From Galaxea fascicularis (taxonomy: Eukaryota; Cnidaria; Anthozoa; Scleractinia; Euphylliidae): a stretch of 64,000 bases of DNA. The position numbers were made by a program, and so were the translations under genes. This document shows, in pieces, positions 57,382 to 64,000 of the stretch. Under the pieces are notes generated by a model. It had not been told where the DNA came from and ran no database searches. It was given only the letters and a program-made list of their open reading frames with translations. The DNA lies in assembly GCA_948470475.1 (NCBI GenBank), contig OX419335.1:39651033-39715032 (forward strand), read 5' to 3'. Numbering within the stretch: the first letter of the stretch is position 1; every line of letters starts with the position of its first letter.

Positions 57382-58720
57382 TGCCTGGGGTTTTGCCTGA
57401 AGCCAAATTACACACAGCCTGATAAATTTCATCCAGTGTTAAGTGATTTTCACACCGTCATGTTCCGAAGAATCTAAAAAAGTATCAACTTGAATTAAAA
57501 TTTCGGTCTGAACCTCGGCATCAATGTCCATTTTGGAGTACAGTTGTTGATAAAATTCAAAATGCGCTTGTTCAATTTCTTTTTGAGAGGACACCTCTAC
57601 ACCATCAGAGTTAAAAATAGATTTGACCATATTCTTTTGAGCGCGTGTCGCTTCCAAATTCAAGAAAAATTTCGTAGGCTTCTCACCTTCTTCTAACCAC
57701 TGAGCTCTACTTCGGATTTGGCACGGTTTAAAGCGAGAAAGATTCATCGCTCTAATTTCACTCTCCAACAAATCGATGTCGTTTTTAACAGATAAATCTC
57801 CCTTGAGCAGGGTGCATTTCTTTTCAGTCATGGGAACCTTATCGCGATTTAATCTCTGCTGTTTTCATTTCGCAAAATCAATAGTCCCAATTTTAATGGA
57901 TTCCTTAAGAAAATCCCACCATTCATGTAAACGGAAAAGATTTTTGATATAAAACATGATGTAGAATAATCTGAGACATTTCCGAGCAAAAATCTTCGTC
58001 TTCAAGTAATTCTAAATTTAGCCGCCAAATACCTGGCCCATGAGAAAACACATTATGCAAATCTGCCACCCATTGCACCACATCATGGAAGGATTTATCT
58101 CACAACTAACAGTTTGATCCAATAATTCTTGGGGAATAAAACATTTATCCAAACAGGTGCCAATAGTCTTATCCAAATTAAACCAAGTACATTGGACTTG
58201 GCGGCCGTGTTTTTTCCGCCAAACATCCACTAAGTGATGAACATTATGCAAATCTCGCAAATCAGTTGAAATCACAGAATTTCCACCAAATTTATTAAGA
58301 TCACTTTCAATAGTTGAAATCATCCGCAATAATTTTGAAAGAATTCAGACAGAAGAAATCATGAATATTTTCGTAAAAACCTTTGCGCTCAGATTAGTGG
58401 GCGCGTAAACATTAACAAAATTAAATCGCAAGTCATCAATCGAAGCTGAAACACTAACAATTCTACCAGAGGAGTCTTTTTTCCATGTCAAAACTTTTGC
58501 CGGGCCACTGGGCCTGCAAGCACTCAATCGCATCATCTTTCGCCACTAAAGTTTCTTGCAAAAAAATGACATGAGGTTTTGAAGCGCGCATCAAATCAAA
58601 AATAGCACGCTGTTTGGCCCGTCGCCAAAACCAAGAACATTCAAACATATACATTTAATACGAACTGCCATAATGAAATATAAAGAAATAAAGAATCCTC
58701 TGGTAAACATGATAAACAAT
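57382..58720 (-). pseudogene. LINE ORF2 (copy N), endonuclease to start of RT
   Basis: Minus strand: KQRAIFDLMRASKPHVIFLQ with the catalytic Glu, RIVSVSASIDDLRFNFVNVY, SDLNKFGGNSVISTDLRDLH, linker RSRAQWLEEGEKPTKFFLNL and LTLDEIYQAVCNLASGKTPG, where it stops at 57382 next to the RecQ region. Several shifts (58500, 58340, 57840, 57440). Same subfamily as copy I; the parts absent in I (endonuclease) are present here. Confidence 0.8.
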
Positions 58721-58727
58721 AACTGAG

Positions 58728-60096
58728 TTACTTATTTTTGTGTTTCTTCGTGCAACCATTAGTGTTCCTCTTTTTCGCGCTCAGTTCGCCAGTTTCAGAA
58801 GAGTCAGAGTGTTCACGAGTGTTTTTGTTAGCAGATTTTCCGGTTACCAAAGTGGGGGCATTCGGTTTTCTCACTGGAATCAATACGGGAAGTGGTTTGG
58901 CGGGAATTCGACCCTGCACAGGTGGAGTAAGAAGCAAAGAAGCAGATCCCTTAGTGTCAGTCATCGTTTCGTCTTCTTCTTCGCTCATAACTGGAGAACT
59001 CACAGCTGACATGAATCCATCGACGGTTGGTTCCTCAGTTTGTTCCATTGGGCCTGTGTGATCCGTGGTACGCAAAGGGTGTGCTGGTTTATCGGGTTGT
59101 TCAGGGACATTGTCGGGTTCAGGTAAAAGTTCCATTGTCGAGGTTTATTGGGTCTCAGGTGGATTATTAGTCAAAGGAGGCGTTACAGGTTGCGAATCCG
59201 TCGCTGGGGTAGGAGTACCAGCATCGTCTTCGCTTTCATCATTGTCACTGGCGTCGCTGGCAGATCGACTTGTATCTTGGGCCCAGGAGAACGGACAGAA
59301 ACGCGCTTTGTGCTCAAAGGATTTACAAATATTACAGCGTATAGATTTGGGACAATCGGAGGCCAAATGTCCAGTACAGTCACAGTTAAAACGCACAGAA
59401 ACACGGCAGGTATTGGCGTACTGGCCCGGTTGATTACAGTGACAACATGTATGGGGTTGTCCTTCGTAGCACAGATGAATCAGGATCTTACCAAATCGCA
59501 GAAAACTCGGGATAGCTCGTCGGATTCGTACTCAATAATGCCGCACACCATCCTGGATTTTCTCCAACCCCTCGAGGCGAAAATATCCATGGCGGTGCCT
59601 CATCACTTCACAGTAAGCAGACAGCCGGTTGATGATTGTCGTGTCGGGCATCTCATGCGGAGCATAGGTGATCTATCGGTGATCTATCGGTTGATCCACA
59701 TCCTGAACTGCGAACTGTTGACCATGTATTTCCAAGGTATTTCGTTTCAAAAAGCTCTCACAGTAACTAGGATGACGGAAGGTTACATTGATCGCACCAG
59801 GGGACATTCGCTGTACACATAATATCTGTTTAGGATCGATAGACAAATCATTCAGGGCTCCAAAGAAATCTTGAGCAGGCAGGAAAATTATTGGGTTCAG
59901 CTGTACACGGACGTAAAGGGACTTCATTTTCCTCATCAACAACAACAACAGATTCTACATTCTCGGTAACAGATCTCACAACATCAGCATACGAGGTTTG
60001 CCGTAAAACGGCGGAATTTTCAAGCTCGGCGTTAGCCGCAGAGTTACTCCTCACGTCACCATTTTGCAAAGTAGTCAATTGGGCGCTGCCGCTCAT
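58728..60096 (-). pseudogene. LINE ORF1 (copy N) with zinc knuckles
   Basis: ATG at 60096 (MMSGSAQLTTLQNGD reading) to stop at 58728 (ends NGCTKKHKNK). Order: LPAQDFFGALNDLSIDPKQI, core around HRYDAPHEMPDTTIINRLS (shifted), CHCNQPGQYANTC, CNCDGHLASDC-type and CNICKSFEHKARFC knuckles, acidic Ser/Thr tail, then a 135-codon open C-terminus rich in Pro and Thr. Frameshifts at about 59890, 59680, 59530 and 59140. Confidence 0.8.
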
Positions 60097-60230
60097 GATG
60101 ATACGACAGACGCCCTTGCTCCCCGACCCGACCAAAAAAGCAAAAGTTCGGAATTATACGAAGAAAACTGGCCAATCAATGATAAGAACAGATTTTTTTC
60201 GTGAAAAAAGTCTTTATTCAGAATTAAAAA
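60097..60230 (-). promoter_or_regulatory. LINE 3' end to LINE 5' UTR junction
   Basis: On the minus strand a GAATAAAGAC signal (about 60215) is followed after 30 bases by AATCTGTTCTTATCATTGAT and then by the leader of copy N ORF1. The same order and words recur upstream of copy I (36881-37000): GAATAAATC, AATCTGTTCTTATATCACTG, then the ORF1 leader. It may include the LINE promoter. Confidence 0.4.
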
Positions 60231-61707
60231 CATACCTATTTACATCCAGATACACGAAAGAAACTAAAACAGGAGTAGACGACACAACATAAAACAAAAT
60301 CCTAAAGCACAGAGTCCTTGAAGAGTCTTTGAAAAGTCCATCTAACAAATTCCCTGGCGAAGGCCTTTGATTAAGGGTCATGAACAGCGCACAGTACTAG
60401 AGGTTAACTAACACGTAACTAGATATAAAGATAGGGAGATCCATCCACCATGGCACAGAAACGATCAAGGATCCTCAAATTAGCAAAACGGGATTAAGAA
60501 TAATGAACAAAATCAGTAAATGCCCTTTGGTGGAGATCACCAGAAATGTAACGAACAATGGCACGATGATCTTCATTGCCATTGTAAAAGGTCACCTTAT
60601 ATTTCGAAAGGACCAGATGCCATAAAGGATGGATTTCACCAGTAGGCGTGCAATTCTGGCCCTCTTAAAAGAAACAGGAGGCCAGAGAAAGAAAAAGACG
60701 AACAAAAAATTAACAACAAAATCTCAACACAAAATAGAAGAAAGTAAGGGACGGAAGTGGGTCCAGACACGCTTTACACGAGGGCAATGTAAAAAACAAT
60801 GATTAATAGTCTAGGAGGCACAAATGTCAGAATCAATGTAGCCCCAGGACTTTAAAGAGCTGCGAACTTTAATAGCTCTCAAGGTCATAAGCCATGAAAG
60901 GTCATTGTGAAAATTAGCCGAAAAGTCATCCAGGACGAGAGACCATTGATGCTCTAAAGAAAAATTACGAGGCAGAACACAGGACCATTGGCGGGGAAGA
61001 AAGGGTGGGGATGCAATCGCAGATAAAAGACTAGAACAAATCCGTTTAGAAGTCAAATGAGAAATAGCAGAAATACGAGACACTTGGGGCAGCAAACGAA
61101 GGCAAGAATTATAAAACGGATTGGGAAAGGCTGCACTCGGTGTAGACATATCGCGCAGCCATGCCTACTCCACCCGCATGGATGCAAGGCGACGACCAAC
61201 AAAATATTTACAAAGAAAGAAACTAGTATCATCAACATTAGAAATAGTAGTAACTAAAAGGGATAGCCGAAGAGCCTGACACTTTAAAGAAAGGTTACAA
61301 ACACTCAAACCACCAACACTTGAGCGCAAGGAACAAGTGTTGTGGCTGACAGGCTCAATACAAGATCCCCAGATAAAATCCCAAACAAGTTGGTTAACAC
61401 GCGCGAACACCCACGCAGGCAAAGGCAAAACACGACCAAGATAAAGAAACTTACTAAAACCAAGAACATTTACAATTAACGCTTTACGAATAAAAGAGAG
61501 AGAATGAGACTTCCAGAGATTAAGGGCTTTGATTAATTTCTCAATCTTAGGTCGCCAATTGTCCAATTCAACAGGAGTAGTCCCAAAAACAACACCTAAA
61601 ATTTTCATCTTATGCACCCAGGTTAAACCAAGAGGTTCATCAGTGCGAGAAGTCCATGCTCCCAACCACATAGCCTCAGTCTTAGATTTATTCAATTTCA
61701 GAGCCAC
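60231..61707 (-). pseudogene. LINE ORF2 (copy M), RT thumb and C-terminus
   Basis: Minus strand: ALKLNKSKTEAMWLGAWTSR, TWVHKMKILGVVFGTTPVEL, WKSHSLSFIRKALIVNVLGF, VNQLVWDFIWGSCIEPVSH, GGLSVCNLSLKCQALRLSLL, then shifted LKSWGYIDSDIC with the end of the Cys/His domain. Same subfamily as copy H. Confidence 0.85.
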
Positions 61708-62020
61708 GTGCGGGAGGTTGTGGGTTCAAACCCCGGCCGGACCAACACTCAGGGTCTTTAAATAACAGGAGAAAGTGCTTCCTTTGCAATGACATCGGCA
61801 AATGGTTAGACTTTCTAGTCTTCTCGGATAAGGACGATAAACCGGAGGTCCCGTCTCACAACTCTCCACAATTAATTCTGTGGGACATTAAAGAACCACT
61901 AGGGACGTAACGAACCCTGGCTGTGACCACCCTTGGTGCTGACCTGTGTCTCGGGCCCGCAGTAATTGGCTTCACGCTGTTGTGGTGTCCCTGCCAGCTT
62001 GGCGAAGATGAATAAAATGA
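61708..62020 (+). mobile_element. tRNA-type SINE inserted in LINE RT
   Basis: Contains a B-box-like GTGGGTTCAAACCCC (about 61727-61741) followed by a body of about 270 bp with no coding sense and an ATGAATAAAATGAAAAAAG end. The A box is not visible, so the 5' end is truncated or diverged. It splits ORF2 of copy M between LASLQSLFSFY and ALKLNKSK. Confidence 0.65.
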
Positions 62021-63110
62021 AAAAAGAGACTGTAAAGAGGCCAAATCTTTGATAACGGTAGTATCATCCGCGTAAACTCTAACTTTAGCTTGGCGACCAG
62101 AAGCACCAGGTAGAAGAAAACCGCTAATCTCTGGACTACCTCTAATCAAGCAAGTGAGAGCTTCTACACAAAGGACATATAAAAGGGGAGACAGGGGGTC
62201 ACCCTGTCTCACACCACGACGCAAAAAAATTTTATCGCTCAACCAGCCATTAAGAATAATTTTCATAAAAGCGCCCTCATATAAAGCAAAGACCCACTTC
62301 CGAAAATTAGGCCCAAAGCCCAGGTGACAAAGAAGATCGGATAAAAAGGAGCGATCGACATGATCAAAGGCTTTCTCTTGGTCAAGACTTAACAAGATCG
62401 CCGCCTCATTAGTCATCTCAATGTAATAAAAAATATCACATAATAAAACTACATTAGAAGAGATAGAACGACCAGGAACTGAACAAGTCTGGTCAGGATG
62501 TATAATAGAACCCAAAACAAAAGACAAACGCGTAGTGAGAATTTTAGAAATGATCTTATAATCAACATTGAGAAGACTAATGGGGTGCCAATTCTTTAAG
62601 TTCTTCCTGTCACCTCGCTTCTTAAAAATTAGATGCGTGGCACTACCCATCATAGATTCAGGGAGCGTGCCATCATCAAAACATTCAAGAGTTAATTTAA
62701 ATAGTAAGGGCCCAAGAAGGTGCCAAAATTTCAAGTAAAATTTGACGGAAAAACCATCGGGGCCAGTCGATTTACCAAGACTGAGACTATTTAAAGCAGT
62801 AGTTAATTCAGCAAGAGAAATAGGTTTATCACAAACATTGCGATCATCATCAGAAAGAAACGACAAAAAAACAGATAACAAAAGTTGTTTACAGTCCAAA
62901 TCAATAGTTTCAGGCGAGAATAAATTAGTATAGAACTGCACGTGGGCACACTTGATTTCAGGACGAGTAAACACTTCAACCTCATCAGAATTCAGAATGG
63001 ATGAACAAAAATTACGGTCAGTACGTTCACGTTCAAGCTTGAAGAAAAAACGAGTGGGGGGGGGGGCTGGGACCGACCATGAGCGGGTGAGGACGCCATT
63101 CATTCTGCTC
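62021..63110 (-). pseudogene. LINE ORF2 (copy M), linker and RT palm
   Basis: A long open frame with FFFKLERERTDRNFCSSILN, LGKSTGPDGFSVKFYLKFWH, NWHPISLLNVDYKIISKILT, LLSLDQEKAFDHVDRSFLSD (motif A intact), GVRQGDPLSPLLYVLCVEAL and RVYADDTTVI (motif C intact). RT catalytic residues are kept. It is interrupted at 62021 by the SINE. At the 5' side (63060) it runs into a G-run and unrelated plus-strand L1, so ORF1 and the endonuclease are absent. Confidence 0.9.
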
Positions 63111-63141
63111 CCGTAAATTTCAAACTTTAAGTCAATTATTC

Positions 63142-63945
63142 TTGTTTGGTTTTATGGCCAAGGCGTGTACAACAACTCTTAAGCGAACAAGAACAAGTAA
63201 GAGTTCTAACTCAGATAGCGAAACGAATTCGCCGGATGACAAACGGATCTTTATCTCAAGTTTTAGTACAACGCTCTTTAAGAACGATATAAGCTCAAAC
63301 GGAAGACCACTTGATGATAGTGACGATCAAGTTCTGGAAGCCTTGACGATGACTGAAAAGATTGGTCAACAGCTCCAACAAATCCTGGACAGACTTGAAC
63401 GTATGGAGACAAAACTACAAACGATGAAAGGTACTCTCGGTAAAATTTCCAGCTCGGAGAACGCGGTAAACAAGATTCAAGCAAATATGGTATCTTTCAA
63501 TGAAAAAGCTAAGAAGATGAAAGAAACAATACAGGAGATAGAAGCGGGATTGACGTTTACAAATAAAGACATCGAGGAAATAAAGAGAAGAGAGAATCAA
63601 ACATCGGACAAGATCAAAGGCTTGGAAGACCAAATTCTTTACCAGGAGGTCTACAGCAGGAGAGAAAACCTACGCCTCTTCGGTCTCCCCGAAGAAGGTC
63701 AGGGTAGCGAGAATACATGTGAAGTGGTGTACAAGTTTCTGGAGAGCGAATTAGAGTTAGAGGATGCGAGGAATATAGAGTTTCAGCGTGTTCATAGACT
63801 AGGGAAAAAGAAGGCAGGCCAGTCAAGGCCAATAATCGCACGTTTTCTTAGATTCCCTGAGCGCGAGCTTGTCTTTAGGAATGTAAGAGATCTGGGTGAA
63901 GAATCGGATGTGAAAGCGTATGCTGATTTTCCGAAAGAAATATGA
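63142..63945 (+). CDS. L1 ORF1p-like protein (coiled coil plus RRM), runs to a TGA
   Basis: 267 open codons. A Ser/Thr-rich start (better Met at 63154, MAKACTTTLKRTRTSKSS) is followed by a coiled coil with heptads (LQQILDRLERMETKLQTMKG to IEEIKRRENQ), the RRM block YSRRENLRLFGLPEEGQG, and the C-terminal domain block IEFQRVHRLGKKKAGQSRP and FRNVRDLGEESDVKAYADF. L1 ORF1p forms trimers that bind L1 RNA. A TGA at 63943-63945 is followed in frame by DRRKKLWPILKQAREEGK, which continues the domain, so the stop is probably a decay mutation. ORF2 would lie beyond the window. Confidence 0.85.
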   Translation: MFGFMAKACTTTLKRTRTSKSSNSDSETNSPDDKRIFISSFSTTLFKNDISSNGRPLDDSDDQVLEALTMTEKIGQQLQQILDRLERMETKLQTMKGTLGKISSSENAVNKIQANMVSFNEKAKKMKETIQEIEAGLTFTNKDIEEIKRRENQTSDKIKGLEDQILYQEVYSRRENLRLFGLPEEGQGSENTCEVVYKFLESELELEDARNIEFQRVHRLGKKKAGQSRPIIARFLRFPERELVFRNVRDLGEESDVKAYADFPKEI

Positions 63946-64000
63946 GACAGGAGAAAGAAACTGTGGCCAATATTGAAACAAGCAAGAGAGGAAGGCAAAG

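Noticed and set aside
61716..61760. Functional tRNA gene
   Set aside because: Only the B-box half is recognisable; no A box or cloverleaf upstream, so a SINE is the better reading.

Overview
This window is animal nuclear DNA, most likely from a cnidarian of the coral or sea-anemone type. That is an inference: the DNA is AT-rich, has introns with GT/AG borders, lacks operons or bacterial ribosome-binding sites, and carries a dense mix of L1/Tx1-like and CR1/L2-like LINEs, short palindromic MITEs, hAT-like proteins and RecQ-like helicases of the kind common in anthozoan genomes. I see no clearly intact single-copy host gene. Almost everything recognisable is mobile DNA or a broken gene.

Layout. 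0-14 kb is gene-poor and holds DNA-transposon derivatives: an 801-bp hAT-like element with a zinc-finger fragment, two palindromic MITEs, a 2.3-kb element with ladders of GAATTCCTAGGAATTCC, a LINE 3' end, a 254-bp MITE with TTA duplications, and a perfect solo LTR (573 bp, CTCAC duplication) inside a possible multi-exon minus-strand gene. 14.6-24.6 kb is one plus-strand L1-like LINE split twice. A 6.1-kb element with terminal inverted repeats sits in its reverse transcriptase, and a CR1-like 3' fragment sits further on. The 6.1-kb element carries, on the minus strand, an OTU-protease-like domain, a TTF-type zinc finger and a hAT transposase, all broken by frameshifts and one stop. 25.1-29.5 kb is a minus-strand L1/Tx1-like LINE that has lost its RT core. 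30-32.4 kb holds remnants of a Helitron-associated (DUF6570-like) minus-strand gene.

34-53.5 kb and 57.4-63.1 kb are stacks of minus-strand zinc-knuckle LINEs lying head to tail with almost no spacer, often cut at their 3' side by the next copy. They include a 927-bp tandem duplication, nested CR1/L2-like LINEs and a tRNA-type SINE. Between the stacks (53.85-57.3 kb) lie a two-exon RecQ-like helicase pseudogene (minus) and plus-strand coding-like fragments. The window ends inside an L1 ORF1 on the plus strand.

The most interesting units are the 6.1-kb OTU/TTF-finger/hAT element, for which a 102-bp MITE with the same terminal repeats lies 11 kb away; the RecQ-like gene with altered catalytic motifs; and a LINE-to-LINE junction that recurs at two places, suggesting tandem or self-targeted insertion. 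All family assignments come from reading motifs by eye; no database search was run.
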